Of a DNA stretch of 64,000 bases, positions 19,485 to 31,508 are shown in pieces. Within the stretch, counting starts at the first letter, position 1; every line of letters starts with the position of its first letter. This DNA is from Flavobacteriaceae bacterium. GTDB taxonomy: Bacteria; Bacteroidota; Bacteroidia; Flavobacteriales; Weeksellaceae. The notes under the pieces are model-generated. The model had not been told where the DNA came from. It was given only the letters and a program-made list of their open reading frames with translations, and did not search any database. Location of the stretch: assembly GCA_012522185.1 (NCBI GenBank), contig JAAYKY010000020.1, forward strand, positions 1-64,000, in the 5' to 3' direction. A program made the translations under genes and the position numbers.

Positions 19485-20030
19485 ATGACAGAGGATGAAG
19501 TAAAAGGATATCTGAAAAGCAATCAGGATAAGGCTTTGTTTAAGATTTACGACTTGTATAAATCCGAATTTTTACAATTTGCAAATCGCTACGAACTTCC
19601 GAAAGATGATATTCTCGATGTATATCAGGACGCTTTCATTGTCTTGCATGAAAATGCTTTGAAAGGTAAACTCGATGAATTGAAAAGTAATGTCAAAACC
19701 TACTTTTTCGCAATTGGGAAATACATGATTTACAGCAAATTAAAACAAGACAAGAAATCCATTTATATGGAATCAGCCGATGATTTTCAGTTTGATGAAT
19801 CTTGGAGTATAGAAGAAGAACCGGAAGAGAATTCATCGGTAAGAAAACTGGAAATTGCTTTGAATCAAATGGGCGGAAAGTGCAAAGAACTTCTCACCTA
19901 CTTCTATTACGAAGAAAAAAAACTGGATGAAATAGTCCTACTGATGAATTATGATAACAAAGACGTGGCAAAAAGTCAAAAGTCACGTTGCATGAAGAAT
20001 TTGAAAAACTTGTTAAACAAAAACCAATGA
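19485..20030 (+). CDS. RNA polymerase sigma-70 family (ECF-like) factor
   Basis: ALFKIYDLYKSEFLQFANRY...DILDVYQDAFIVLHENAL...; small sigma region 2/4 organisation. Confidence 0.8.
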   Translation: MTEDEVKGYLKSNQDKALFKIYDLYKSEFLQFANRYELPKDDILDVYQDAFIVLHENALKGKLDELKSNVKTYFFAIGKYMIYSKLKQDKKSIYMESADDFQFDESWSIEEEPEENSSVRKLEIALNQMGGKCKELLTYFYYEEKKLDEIVLLMNYDNKDVAKSQKSRCMKNLKNLLNKNQ

Positions 20031-20740
20031 ACAAGGAAGATTTATTAAACGGATATTTTGAAAACTCGCTTTCCAACGAGGAAAAGAAAGTTTTTGAAGA
20101 TTTATTGAAAAATGATGCTGAATTTAAAGAGGAATTTGAACTTCGAAAGGATTTAAAATCGGCTCTTCAACAAAATAAACGTAAAGAATTAAAAGAAAAA
20201 TTAAAAGAATACGAAGCTCGAAAACCCAAGGAAAGAAGTCTGGTTTTCAATTGGCGATACGTTGCAGCAGCGGTTTTGGTTTTAGGATTTGGAACTTATT
20301 TTTTGGTCAATGATTTCCAAAATACAGAAGATTTGTATTCCGCTTATTATGAAACTTATCCCAATACGGTTTTGCCGGTTGTTCGTGCAGACTCTACCGA
20401 GGAATCACCCGAAACACTTGCCTTTCAAGCTTATGAAAACGAAGATCACGAACGAGCGATTGATTTATTTTCAAGCATATACGAAAAAAGTCATGCAGAA
20501 TATGCCCTTTTTTACAAGGCTATGTCCATTTTGGACAAAGGCGAAGCCACCCAAGAAGCCATTAGAATTCTCCAAAACACCGAATGGTCAGATGATTACA
20601 AGGACAAATCTCTTTGGTATTTGGCACTTGCCTATTTGAAACTGGACAACAAACCCAAAGCAAAACTAGTTTTGGAAAAACTTAAAAACGAGAGTAATTA
20701 TCGAAACCAACAAGTCAGCGAATTGCTCGGGAAGCTCTGA
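20027..20740 (+). CDS. single-TM anti-sigma-like protein with extracytoplasmic TPR-like region
   Basis: ATGA overlap with sigma gene; MNKEDLLNGYFENSLSNEEKKVFEDLLKNDAEFKEEF (cytoplasmic), TM YVAAAVLVLGFGTYFLV, then TPR-like repeats. Confidence 0.65.
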   Translation: MNKEDLLNGYFENSLSNEEKKVFEDLLKNDAEFKEEFELRKDLKSALQQNKRKELKEKLKEYEARKPKERSLVFNWRYVAAAVLVLGFGTYFLVNDFQNTEDLYSAYYETYPNTVLPVVRADSTEESPETLAFQAYENEDHERAIDLFSSIYEKSHAEYALFYKAMSILDKGEATQEAIRILQNTEWSDDYKDKSLWYLALAYLKLDNKPKAKLVLEKLKNESNYRNQQVSELLGKL

Positions 20741-23700
20741 ATTTTAAAAAGCTGAAAATCATGCCCGAAATCATAAGAATTCCGAAAACATACAACCATG
20801 TATAGGATTTTTCTGAAATCGGTGTGATGTCCCCCGAAATCACAAAGCCAGCCCAATAATAAGGATGTTGAAGTTCCGGCTCCTGAACACTTGCCAAATA
20901 CTCCAATTTCGCATTGCGCAAAGCTTCATTTTTGTCCTGGCCTTTTTGCAGGTTTTCATAAAATTTCACCATGAGTTCCGAAGTTTGTCGGTCCGAAACT
21001 TGCCATAAACTCATCACAGCCGATGAAACTCCGGCATAGGTAAAAGCCCTTGCCATGCTCATCACTCCGTCGCCTGACTCATTTTTTCCAAGTCCGGTAC
21101 TGCAAGCACTTAAAACAACCAAATCCGCATTCAAATCTAAATTATAAACTTCCGAAGCCGTTAATTCACCCGAATCTTCAGCTGCCGTGAAATACATTTT
21201 GCTCAGCATCGGATTGTTTTTATCGATTTCAGAATGCGTGGCAAGGTGCAAAACCAAGGCATCGGGCGCTTCTTCCAAAAACTTCGATTTGGTAGCCATT
21301 TCGCCCAAAACTTCAATTCCATCGGTTAAATCCTTGATCTTTTGAACTTCATTCTGATTGTTTGGAAGCGGATTTCCTTCATAAACGGGCGCAAATCCCA
21401 TCCATTTGCCGGACGATCTTTTTTGTTTTGACATTTGCTTTTGCGCATTGTACAATTGAACCGATCCGGCATAGCTTAAATTCATTTTTTCCAAAAGAAT
21501 TCCCGTTTCATCCTCTAAAATTTCAAAAGGAATTTGGTTCAATTCTTTATCGGCAATCACAATCAAATCTTCAATGTTATCTTCAAAATCAGGTAATAAT
21601 TCTGAAGCTAAATCTTTTGAGAGACTCTTAATTTCCTTTCTTTCCAATAGACTTTCAACCAGTTGAAGCGTTGAAATCTGAATGTCATTTGAATTATTCA
21701 GCTCATCGAACTGAACTTTTGATTTGCTGAAATAAAGTCGATACACTTTGTCTTTGCCTACAAAATATTCCAAAAATGCCTGATTTTTTTTCAAGGCTTT
21801 TTGCTGATAATAACGAATGTTTTCGGCCAATAATAAATTTTTGGCTTCGTAATAATCCGGATGATTTTCCCGAAGATATTCCTGAATTTTCTCGATTTCA
21901 TAATTCAGTTCTATCTGTTTGTCCAACATATTTTGAAGGTTGGCATTCGTGGTTGTGGAATCACTTTGGGCCAAGTAAATTGCATCGTTCAATTGCGATA
22001 GTTCACGGTTCAGACGTTTTTCATCGTTGAGAATTTCATTCGACACTCCTTTCTCCGTTTTGATTTCCAAATCCATCATTCCATCAAGCAAAACCGTGGA
22101 TTTATTGATTTCCATCAGTCGAAACAAAGTATTCAATACCTTGCTTTCTTTGGAATATTTATGCATTTCTGCTGCAATTTCCATCGAGTTTTCAATATAA
22201 GTCGCCACGCTCTGACTATAATACAATTTAGAATTCTGATAATTGTATTCGGTTTTTCCTTTGATAATGATTTCGATTAATTCTTCTATGTTTTCAAATG
22301 CTTTTTCAAGCGCTTCTCGGTTTTGAGTCAGTTGGTATTCTTTGAACAAAATAGAATTTCGAATTGAAAGTGCTTCGGTATCAAGCAAATCGGTATTATG
22401 GTGAAGGGAAAGAATATCTTCTGCTCGATCCAGATGATTTTTTGCTTGGTTCAATTCATTTAACCCCAGATAAATTTTCGCCATTCTTAAGCCGCTAATC
22501 GCTTTAACTTTGAAATCGTTTTCTAAATGTTTATTGATTAAATCCTCCGATTGTTCTGCATAATACAAGGCTTCAGAATAGTTTTCCGTTTCGGTGTACA
22601 TATCAATCAAACTATCGTAAGCCGAAGAAATCGAATAAATTCTGCCGGTTGCTCGAGAAGAATCCACTGCAAGCAAATAATATTTTTCTGCCTCTTTGAA
22701 ATTTCCAGCTTCTTTTTCAATGAAAGCCAAATCGATGTAAACTTGAGTGGTAAACTTATCATCTTTCCCAAAAAAATCAAGACTTTCTTCCAATACTTGA
22801 TTCATAAGTTTTCGAGCGCCTTCATAATTTTCCTGCTGTACATACACCCGCGACAAGGACATAGAAGGCAAGGATTTCAGATAAACAGACTCAATTTTTA
22901 ATACATCATTGGCAAGTGAATAAGCTTTTAAACTATAAAATTCAGCTTTTTGAATGTCCTTTAAAATAAAATAAGTATCGGCTAAAAGCGAATAATAGGT
23001 AATCAAAGTCGGACTTTCCTCACCATGAGCTTTTATTTCCCAATCAATGGCTTCTTTCAAATAATATCCCGATTCGGGATAATCGCCGGTTTTGCCTTGA
23101 AAAATCATACCGATGTTAAAAGCCAACTGAGAACGTCGCTGAAAAATGGACTGGGTTTCATTTGGGAAATTCTTTAATTCAGCATAAGCTACCTCCATCA
23201 TATAAAGCGAACTATCGATTTTATCGGCATTATAATAAGCACCACCGACCCATTGCAACATTGAAATTCGTTTGAAAGTCCAGTCGGAATTTAAATTATT
23301 CAGCGATTTATTTCCGTAATGCAAGGCATCTGGAAAATTTCTTTGGGAATGAAAATGTTTGGCAATGGTTTCAAAAACAGCCGAAATGGTTGAAGTTTCA
23401 ACGGATTTTGAACCAGAATAATTTTCTGCTAATTTTTTTAGATTCTCCAATGAGCCAGTTTGATTTTGTAATAACTCAATACGGTATTTAAGATTCAACA
23501 ACTGAACATACAAATCGGTTTCATTGCTTTTTAAATCGGGATAATCCCTAAGAATTTCTTCTATCCATTTTAAATCCTCGGATTGTTTTTCGATGTCTGC
23601 ACGATAAGTTCCCGGGGATTGTCGCATTGAAATTCTATAAATCACAGACAAAATCTCTTCTTTGGGCTGCAATCTTCCTTTTTCTACATAAAGACTGAGA

Positions 23701-23873
23701 AAAATAGAGTCGGCTTTCCCCCATTCGGAATTATCGCCCTTTACAGGTCCGTTCAGAAACATTTCCTCCGCTTGTTCAAATAAGGAAGAAGATGGAGTTT
23801 GAAAACCAAAAAATAAAAACAAGAAGAGAATTGAAAATGGGAGAGCTCTCATCATAGAAAAGGATTTGTTCAA
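20715..23873 (-). CDS. TPR-CHAT domain protein, signal peptide and C-terminal TM anchor
   Basis: TPR repeats; CHAT His/Cys dyad motifs VLHLATHSEID and LSACSTGLGK; C-terminal WLYVFGILMISGMIFSFLKFRASR. Confidence 0.88.
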   Translation of the reverse strand: MNKSFSMMRALPFSILFLFLFFGFQTPSSSLFEQAEEMFLNGPVKGDNSEWGKADSIFLSLYVEKGRLQPKEEILSVIYRISMRQSPGTYRADIEKQSEDLKWIEEILRDYPDLKSNETDLYVQLLNLKYRIELLQNQTGSLENLKKLAENYSGSKSVETSTISAVFETIAKHFHSQRNFPDALHYGNKSLNNLNSDWTFKRISMLQWVGGAYYNADKIDSSLYMMEVAYAELKNFPNETQSIFQRRSQLAFNIGMIFQGKTGDYPESGYYLKEAIDWEIKAHGEESPTLITYYSLLADTYFILKDIQKAEFYSLKAYSLANDVLKIESVYLKSLPSMSLSRVYVQQENYEGARKLMNQVLEESLDFFGKDDKFTTQVYIDLAFIEKEAGNFKEAEKYYLLAVDSSRATGRIYSISSAYDSLIDMYTETENYSEALYYAEQSEDLINKHLENDFKVKAISGLRMAKIYLGLNELNQAKNHLDRAEDILSLHHNTDLLDTEALSIRNSILFKEYQLTQNREALEKAFENIEELIEIIIKGKTEYNYQNSKLYYSQSVATYIENSMEIAAEMHKYSKESKVLNTLFRLMEINKSTVLLDGMMDLEIKTEKGVSNEILNDEKRLNRELSQLNDAIYLAQSDSTTTNANLQNMLDKQIELNYEIEKIQEYLRENHPDYYEAKNLLLAENIRYYQQKALKKNQAFLEYFVGKDKVYRLYFSKSKVQFDELNNSNDIQISTLQLVESLLERKEIKSLSKDLASELLPDFEDNIEDLIVIADKELNQIPFEILEDETGILLEKMNLSYAGSVQLYNAQKQMSKQKRSSGKWMGFAPVYEGNPLPNNQNEVQKIKDLTDGIEVLGEMATKSKFLEEAPDALVLHLATHSEIDKNNPMLSKMYFTAAEDSGELTASEVYNLDLNADLVVLSACSTGLGKNESGDGVMSMARAFTYAGVSSAVMSLWQVSDRQTSELMVKFYENLQKGQDKNEALRNAKLEYLASVQEPELQHPYYWAGFVISGDITPISEKSYTWLYVFGILMISGMIFSFLKFRASRAIR

Positions 23874-23973
23874 ATCTAATCAATAAATCCATAATTTAAA
23901 AATAAGAAATCTCGAAGTTTAACTGATAGAATTTTCTTTATTAAATTTGTAGAAACCAATTTATTAAAATCAA

Positions 23974-24721
<748 letters not shown>

Positions 24722-24753
24722 TGGAAATTATAAAAAAACTGATTATTTTATTA

Positions 24754-25290
24754 TTATTTAGCTTCTTCTGCTTCAACTTGACCGTGAGCACCTTTTTTGT
24801 GTTCATTTACAGTCAAATCAGCATTCACAGAATAAGCGCTTCCGAAACCATTTACATAAGACCCGCTGATAGGTTGCAAATCAATCAGAATAAAATCCTT
24901 CAGATCAGCTAACATTTTCACGATATTTCCATGTTTAGCTTCCAAAGCATTGACTGCGCGTTCGTAAAATTCGGATTTCTCATCTACGACAACGGCTTCG
25001 CAATCCATGGTCAGACGATCACGCGCATAGATTTGTTTTACCGCTGATTCATCTTGAATTACCATCACAGAAACACGTTTTCTATCACGCAAATTTCGAG
25101 TGTGGCGAGCCATGAAAGATACTAAAACCTGAAAACCTCCATCAATCTGCACAAAGGGCGCATAACTGGAAGCCGGGGTTCCATCCTCGTTCAAAGTAGC
25201 TAAAATTACAGATTTAGCTTCCCCAATCAACTCTTCAATTTTGGGCGCTTTGGGCTTTACTTTCTTTTGAGCAGCTACGATATCGGTCAT
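24754..25290 (-). CDS. pyridoxamine 5'-phosphate oxidase family protein
   Basis: SVILATLNEDGTPASSYAPFVQIDGGFQVLVSFMARHTRNLRDRKRVSVMVIQDE typical HugZ/PNPOx-like split-barrel. Confidence 0.82.
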   Translation of the reverse strand: MTDIVAAQKKVKPKAPKIEELIGEAKSVILATLNEDGTPASSYAPFVQIDGGFQVLVSFMARHTRNLRDRKRVSVMVIQDESAVKQIYARDRLTMDCEAVVVDEKSEFYERAVNALEAKHGNIVKMLADLKDFILIDLQPISGSYVNGFGSAYSVNADLTVNEHKKGAHGQVEAEEAK

Positions 25291-25390
25291 AATTTTTGAT
25301 TTTTAAGTAATTAATTATGCGCCAAAGTTAATAATTTTAGAATGAATCTAAATACTTAAAGGTATGATATTTATTGGCTTTAGTTCTAAA

Positions 25391-25426
25391 CAAAAAACCT
25401 GTCAAGTTTCAGAAACCTGACAGGTT
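25391..25426 (-). terminator. intrinsic terminator of gcvP
   Basis: AACCTGTCA ... TGACAGGTT with T-run on minus strand. Confidence 0.8.
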
Positions 25427-25453
25427 GAATTTATACTAAGAATAATCGAAAAA

Positions 25454-28294
25454 TTAATCCATATAACTCTCAATCGGTGGACAGGTACAAACCAAATTTC
25501 TGTCTCCAAAAGCATCATCTACTCTCGCTACCGGCGTAAAGAATTTGCGCTCTCTCACCCAATCCAACGGATAAGCTGCTTTCTGGCGCGAATAAGGGAA
25601 TTCCCATTCGTCAGCCGTTACAACATCCAATGGATGCGGCGCATTTTTCAATACATTATTGTCCTGCGTAAAATCTCCGTTTGCTACCTCATCGATTTCA
25701 ACTTTGATCTGAATCAAAGCATCAACAAAACGATCCAGTTCTGCTTTAGATTCCGATTCGGTTGGCTCGATCATCAAAGTTCCAGCAACCGGGAAAGAAA
25801 CCGTCGGTGCATGGAAACCATAATCCATCAGACGTTTCGCAATATCGGAAACTTCAATTCCCAGTTTTTTGAACGGGCGAAAATCCAGAATAAACTCGTG
25901 TGCTACCACATCGTTTGCATTGGTATAAAGTACGTCGTAATGTTTTTCCAATCGGGATTTCATGTAATTCGCATTCAAAATCGCATGTTTGGTCGAATTG
26001 GTCAAACCTTTTTCGCCTAACATACGGATGTACGAATAAGAAATTGTCAAAATCAAAGATGAACCATAAGGCGCAGCCGAAAATACCGTATCGGATTTCT
26101 CACCGCCGGTTTCAATCAAAGGATGTGAACCTAAATAAGGCGCCAAATGTTTGGCCACACAAATCGGTCCAACACCCGGCCCTCCACCACCATGCGGAAT
26201 GGCAAAAGTTTTATGCAAATTCAGATGACAAACATCTGCTCCAATCATTCCCGGCGCTGTCAAGCCCACTTGTGCATTCATATTAGCTCCGTCCATATAA
26301 ATCTGTCCGCCCGCATCATGAACCAGTTTGGTTACTTCCATAATGTTGGAATCAAAAGCCCCATAAGTCGATGGATACGTAATCATCAAAGCCGATAAAT
26401 TCTCGCGGTGTTTCTCGATTTTCAGTTTCAAATCTTCAATATCGGTTTCACCGTTTGGCAAATTTTTCACAATTACCACTTTCATTCCAGCCATAGCAGC
26501 CGAAGCAGGATTCGTTCCATGCGCAGATTCTGGAATGATCACAACGTTTCGGTGACCTTCTCCTTGATCTTTCTGATACGAGCGAATGACCATCAATCCG
26601 GCGTATTCACCCTGAGCACCGGAATTCTGCTGAACAGATGTAGCGGCAAATCCGGTGATGACGGAAAGGTGATCTTCCAGGTTTTTAATCAATTCCTGAT
26701 AACCTGCTGCATATTTTTTTGGAACGAATGGATGAACCGCTCCAAATCCACTCCAACTCAATGGAAGCATTTCGGTAGCAGCGTTTAATTTCATCGTACA
26801 AGAACCTAAAGCAATCATTGAATGATTTAGTGCTAAATCTTTCTTTTCCAAACGTTTGATGTAACGCATCAATTCGGTTTCGGTATGATATAAATTGAAT
26901 ACTTCATGCGAAAGGAAATCAGAAGTTCTGACCAATTCAGCAGGAATTCTTCCTTCTTTAAATTCTTTTTTCTCAATGGATTTTCCTTTGATTTCAGCGA
27001 AAATCTGAATTAGTTTATCCAATTCTTCTTCCGAAACCACTTCGTCCATTGCAATACTGATTTTTCCTTCTTCAAAGAAATTCAGTAAAATATTATTTTC
27101 TTCAAATTTCTCTTTTGTAATTCCTTCGGCTTCGATCTGAATCGTATCAAAGAAATTCGAGTGAACAATTTTATATCCCAATTCATTCAAAGCATCGTGC
27201 AAGCGAACCGCTTTCTGATGAATGTTTTGTGCGATATGCGTCAGTCCGCCCTTTCCGTGGTAAACGGCATACATTCCGGCCATCACGGCCAAAAGTACCT
27301 GTGCCGTACAAATATTGGAAGTCGCTCGCTCACGTTTGATGTGTTGTTCGCGCGTCTGCAAAGCCATTCGCAAGGCAAACTTTCCGTTTCTGTCCTGAGA
27401 AACTCCAATAATCCTTCCCGGAATCTGACGTTTGTAATCTTCCGTACAACTCATATAAGCTGCGTGAGGCCCGCCATAACCCATCGGGATTCCAAATCTT
27501 TGGGAAGTACCGATTGCGATGTCCGCTCCCATGTCACCGGGTGATTTCAAAAGAACCAAAGCCATCAAATCAGCAGCCATAGCAACTTGCATCCCTTTTT
27601 CTTTTAGCTCAGCAATCAAAGAAGTATAATCCACAACTTCTCCTGATTTGCCCGGATACTGAAACAATGCTCCATAGAAACCTTCGTCAAAATCAAATTC
27701 AGCCGGATTTCCAGTCACGATTTCGATTCCCAATCCGCTTGCTTTGGTTTGACAAACTGCTAAACTTTGTGGCAAAATGTCTTCGGACATGAAGAATTTA
27801 TTCGCATCATTTTGATTTCGGGGTCGGGATTCAAACATCATATGCATCGCTTCGGCGCAAGCCGTGGATTCATCCAGTAAAGAAGCATTGGCAATCGGCA
27901 ATCCGGTCAAATCCGAAATTACGGTTTGGAAATTCAGCAAAGCTTCCAGTCGACCTTGTGCGATTTCAGCCTGATAAGGCGTGTAAGCAGTGTACCAACC
28001 CGGGTTTTCTAAAATATTTCTTTGAATCGGCGAAGGTAAAATCGTGCGGTAATAACCGTATCCGATATAACTTCTCGCTTTGATATTATTGTCAGCTAAC
28101 TCTTGCAAGTGCTGCAAAATTTCATATTCCGACATAGCAACAGGCAAATTCAGTTTGTCTTTGAAACGAATTTCAGCCGGCATGGTGTCGTTTATCAAAT
28201 CATCGATGGAATCCTTTCCAATAACAGAAAGCATTTCAGCCGCATCTTCTGACAAAGTCCCGATGTGGCGAAGGGAAAAATCTTGTGTATTCAT
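25454..28294 (-). CDS. gcvP: glycine dehydrogenase (aminomethyl-transferring), P-protein
   Basis: 946 aa, single chain; PLP motif HLNLHKTFAIPHGGGGPG; full-length family similarity. Confidence 0.97.
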   Translation of the reverse strand: MNTQDFSLRHIGTLSEDAAEMLSVIGKDSIDDLINDTMPAEIRFKDKLNLPVAMSEYEILQHLQELADNNIKARSYIGYGYYRTILPSPIQRNILENPGWYTAYTPYQAEIAQGRLEALLNFQTVISDLTGLPIANASLLDESTACAEAMHMMFESRPRNQNDANKFFMSEDILPQSLAVCQTKASGLGIEIVTGNPAEFDFDEGFYGALFQYPGKSGEVVDYTSLIAELKEKGMQVAMAADLMALVLLKSPGDMGADIAIGTSQRFGIPMGYGGPHAAYMSCTEDYKRQIPGRIIGVSQDRNGKFALRMALQTREQHIKRERATSNICTAQVLLAVMAGMYAVYHGKGGLTHIAQNIHQKAVRLHDALNELGYKIVHSNFFDTIQIEAEGITKEKFEENNILLNFFEEGKISIAMDEVVSEEELDKLIQIFAEIKGKSIEKKEFKEGRIPAELVRTSDFLSHEVFNLYHTETELMRYIKRLEKKDLALNHSMIALGSCTMKLNAATEMLPLSWSGFGAVHPFVPKKYAAGYQELIKNLEDHLSVITGFAATSVQQNSGAQGEYAGLMVIRSYQKDQGEGHRNVVIIPESAHGTNPASAAMAGMKVVIVKNLPNGETDIEDLKLKIEKHRENLSALMITYPSTYGAFDSNIMEVTKLVHDAGGQIYMDGANMNAQVGLTAPGMIGADVCHLNLHKTFAIPHGGGGPGVGPICVAKHLAPYLGSHPLIETGGEKSDTVFSAAPYGSSLILTISYSYIRMLGEKGLTNSTKHAILNANYMKSRLEKHYDVLYTNANDVVAHEFILDFRPFKKLGIEVSDIAKRLMDYGFHAPTVSFPVAGTLMIEPTESESKAELDRFVDALIQIKVEIDEVANGDFTQDNNVLKNAPHPLDVVTADEWEFPYSRQKAAYPLDWVRERKFFTPVARVDDAFGDRNLVCTCPPIESYMD

Positions 28295-28445
28295 ATTTAT
28301 TTGCGGTGAATTAAAACCTCAAATTTACGATTTTAATTATTGCGAAAACCTAATCTTTATCAACTAAATCGTGAATTTCTAATGAGTTTAATCTTTTATT
28401 TAAATCAAAAAAAGAATGAATTGATAATTTATAAAGGATATATAA

Positions 28446-28940
28446 TTAATTATTTTCCAATTCTTTGAGTAAATCAACCAAATCGATAGGGCGCGTGTAC
28501 ATTTCCAGTGAGCCATCGGGTTTTTGAGGCCAAACTTCTTTGGGACGATCCCAATACAGTTCCACGCCATTTCCATCGGGATCGTTCAAATACAAAGCTT
28601 CCGAAACGCCATGATCACTTGCACCGGTTAAGGGATAATTTGCTTTTCTCAATCGATCAAAAATTACCGCCAAATCTCTACGGGTCGGATAAACAATAGC
28701 GGTGTGGTAAAGTCCTACTCCATTTCGGGAAGCTGGAGGCGCATCTTTGCTATGCCATGTATTTAGACCAATGTGGTGGTGATATCCACCTGCAGAAATA
28801 AATGCGGCCTGATCACCGTACATCGTGGTTAGTTCAAATCCCAATAACCCTGTATAAAATGCTAATGAGCGCTCTAAATCCGCCACTTTTAAATGAACAT
28901 GACCGATTCGAGTTTGAGCAGGAACTATGTATGAATCCAT
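28446..28940 (-). CDS. VOC family protein (glyoxalase / extradiol dioxygenase-like)
   Basis: IGHVHLKVADLERSLAFYTGLLGFEL ... LYLNDPDGNGVELYWDRP. Confidence 0.88.
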   Translation of the reverse strand: MDSYIVPAQTRIGHVHLKVADLERSLAFYTGLLGFELTTMYGDQAAFISAGGYHHHIGLNTWHSKDAPPASRNGVGLYHTAIVYPTRRDLAVIFDRLRKANYPLTGASDHGVSEALYLNDPDGNGVELYWDRPKEVWPQKPDGSLEMYTRPIDLVDLLKELENN

Positions 28941-29054
28941 AATATGTTTTTTTAAATTTAAATAGAAACTAAGTTCATTATATTTTTCTTAGAATCAAAA
29001 AAGACTGCCTTGAAAAGACAGCCTCTTTTGAAAAAACTTCTAAACTTAAAACTA

Positions 29055-30569
29055 TTAATGATTGCTTGGTTTTGGAGCCCAACGATCATATGGAGTCATA
29101 TCAAAATTATTGACTTCTTCCATCGTTAAGCCCAATGCTTTTGCTACTCCTTCACCGTATTCCGGGTCTGCTTTGTAGCAGTTTCTGATGTGGCGAACCT
29201 GAATGAATTTTTCAGCTCCTCCAATTTGCCTTGCGGTGTTTCCGAATAATAAATCTGCTTTTCCGTCGGCTTTGATGATACGGAATAAATCTCCCGGTTG
29301 CGTGAAGTAATCTTCATCATCATCACGGAAATTATGTGCATAAGCATCTCCCGACAACTCCAAAGGTGGTTCTTTGGTTTCGGGTTGTTCCTGCCATTCC
29401 CCGTAACTGTTCGGTTCATAGTGCATCGTACTACCATAATTTCCGTCCACACGCATAGCTCCATCTCGATGGAAAGCAAAATAAGGACATCTTGGTTTGT
29501 TTACAGGAATTTGGAAATGATTTACCCCCAATCGGTATCGCTGCGCATCACCATATGAAAATAATCTCCCTTGAAGCATTTTATCAGGTGAGAATCCAAT
29601 TCCAGGAACAATATTCGTTGGGTTGAAAGCAGCTTGCTCAACATCCGCAAAGTAGTTTTCAGGGTTGCGATTCAGTTCAAATTCACCTACCGGAATCAAT
29701 GGGAAATCTTTCTTAGACCAAACTTTTGTCAAATCAAACGGATGAAAACGATAAGTTTTCGCTTGCTCTTCCGTCATGATTTGAATGTACATTTTCCATT
29801 TAGGAAAATCTTTTCTCTCAATGGCATCAAATAAATCACGTTGAGAAGACTCACGATCCATCCCCACAACTTTTGCAGCTTCCTCGTCTGATAAATTTTC
29901 AATTCCCTGTTGGGTTCTGAAATGGAATTTCACCCAATGACGTACATTATCTTTATTGATGAAACTATAAGTATGGCTTCCAAATCCATGCATGTGACGA
30001 TAGCCTTTTGGAATTCCTCGGTCGCTCATCACAATCGTAACTTGGTGTAAAGATTCAGGAAGCAAAGTCCAGAAATCCCAGTTATTATTTGCACTTCTAA
30101 GATTGGTTTTGGGATCGCGTTTTACAGCGTGATTCAAATCCGGGAATTTCATCGGATCACGGAAAAAGAAAACAGGTGTATTATTCCCAACCAAATCCCA
30201 GTTTCCTTCGTCAGTATAAAACTTCAAAGCAAAACCGCGAATATCACGCTCAGCATCTGCAGCTCCTCGCTCTCCGGCTACCGTAGAGAAACGGGCAAAC
30301 ATCTCTGTTTTCTTACCTATTTCCGAGAAAATATTTGCTTTCGTGTATTGAGTAATGTCATGCGTGACAGTAAAAGTACCAAACGCACCTGAACCTTTGG
30401 CGTGCATACGGCGCTCAGGAATTACTTCGCGATCGAAATTAGCCATCTTTTCCAAAAACCAAAAATCCTGCATGAGCATAGGACCTCTGGGACCGGCAGT
30501 TTGAACGTTTTGATTATCAGGAACAGGAGCTCCTGTTTGTCTCGTCAGTTTTCTTTTGTTTTCTTCCAT
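29055..30569 (-). CDS. katA: catalase (clade 3-like, monofunctional)
   Basis: [73 protein letters not shown] heme-binding motif. Confidence 0.96.
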   Translation of the reverse strand: MEENKRKLTRQTGAPVPDNQNVQTAGPRGPMLMQDFWFLEKMANFDREVIPERRMHAKGSGAFGTFTVTHDITQYTKANIFSEIGKKTEMFARFSTVAGERGAADAERDIRGFALKFYTDEGNWDLVGNNTPVFFFRDPMKFPDLNHAVKRDPKTNLRSANNNWDFWTLLPESLHQVTIVMSDRGIPKGYRHMHGFGSHTYSFINKDNVRHWVKFHFRTQQGIENLSDEEAAKVVGMDRESSQRDLFDAIERKDFPKWKMYIQIMTEEQAKTYRFHPFDLTKVWSKKDFPLIPVGEFELNRNPENYFADVEQAAFNPTNIVPGIGFSPDKMLQGRLFSYGDAQRYRLGVNHFQIPVNKPRCPYFAFHRDGAMRVDGNYGSTMHYEPNSYGEWQEQPETKEPPLELSGDAYAHNFRDDDEDYFTQPGDLFRIIKADGKADLLFGNTARQIGGAEKFIQVRHIRNCYKADPEYGEGVAKALGLTMEEVNNFDMTPYDRWAPKPSNH

Positions 30570-30907
30570 TTTAATTCAGTTTAATTATAATTTTTAATCT
30601 TAATTCAATTTGAATAAGCCTGAAAAGCTATCAATTTTATGCTTATATAGCCCATAGGTTTTTATCTTCCTAATTTACGAAATTTTAAGAACATTTATTG
30701 TAAAAGTTGAAGCTCATCTACTTTTTCATCAAGCAAGGTAGAATTAGTTAAGAAAGGATTGAGAATTTCATGATTGAATTTCTTTATCATATTATAAAAA
30801 CCTTTCCCGAAATTGAAATTAAAATTTTTTAACCAATTTAAAACCAAATTATTTATTAGGAAATTTTAGAAATTATTCCAAATTGATTTTTTCTATGATT
30901 ATTCCTC

Positions 30908-30941
30908 AAAAAAAAAACGGAGAACTTTCGCCCTCCGTTTT
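30908..30941 (-). terminator. intrinsic terminator of ssb gene
   Basis: AAACGGAG-loop-CTCCGTTT with T-run on minus strand. Confidence 0.8.
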
Positions 30942-30957
30942 ATTAATGTAAATGGGA

Positions 30958-31287
30958 CTACTTTCCGCCCACAAGCACAATCTCATCCACTCGAATTTCA
31001 GTAATCGTTCGTTTATTACCTTCCTTATCATCATAATTTCGATAAGTTATCTTGCCTTCTACTACGATTTCATTTCCTTTCTCAACGAATTTACTCATGA
31101 TTTCAGCGGTTTTCCCAAAGGCAACCAAATTGTGCCATTGAGTCTCTTCGATTTTCTCTCCCTTCGAATTTTTATAAAAATCCGAAGTGGCTAAACTTAC
31201 TTTGGCAATCAATACATTTTCCAATTCGATGGTTTCAACGTCTTTTCCGGTTCTACCGATCAGCGTAACTTTGTTTCTTAGTGACAT
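30958..31287 (-). CDS. ssb: single-stranded DNA-binding protein (OB fold, short)
   Basis: MSLRNKVTLIGRTGKDVETIELENVLIAKVSLATSDFYKNSKGEKIEETQWHNLVAFGKTAEIMSKFVEKGNEIVVEGKITYRNYDDKEGNKRTITEIRVDEIVL; no acidic C-terminal tail. Confidence 0.88.
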   Translation of the reverse strand: MSLRNKVTLIGRTGKDVETIELENVLIAKVSLATSDFYKNSKGEKIEETQWHNLVAFGKTAEIMSKFVEKGNEIVVEGKITYRNYDDKEGNKRTITEIRVDEIVLVGGK

Positions 31288-31508
31288 AACTTTAAATTTT
31301 AATTGTTGAACATTCAGATAAGAGACTTTCCTTGTCATCTCAAATCTCTGCTGCAAAGGTTTCACTAAGAAAAAATACGAGTCGGTAGAAAAATAATTAA
31401 AATCGTTTGTAGTCGTTTGAAAATTAATAAAAACCTTTAAATCAATTATTTATTAGAAATCCTTATTTCATTTAAAATTGAAATAATTTTGCACTACTCG
31501 ACGATAGT

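Noticed and set aside
25634-27544. Several 80-130 aa plus-strand ORFs opposite gcvP
   Set aside because: Antisense shadow ORFs of a strongly conserved gene; His/Ser/Arg-rich composition and no independent start signals.
28990-29030. Possible terminator downstream of katA (AAGACTGCCTTGAAAAGACAGCCTCTT)
   Set aside because: Stem is too mismatched to call with confidence.
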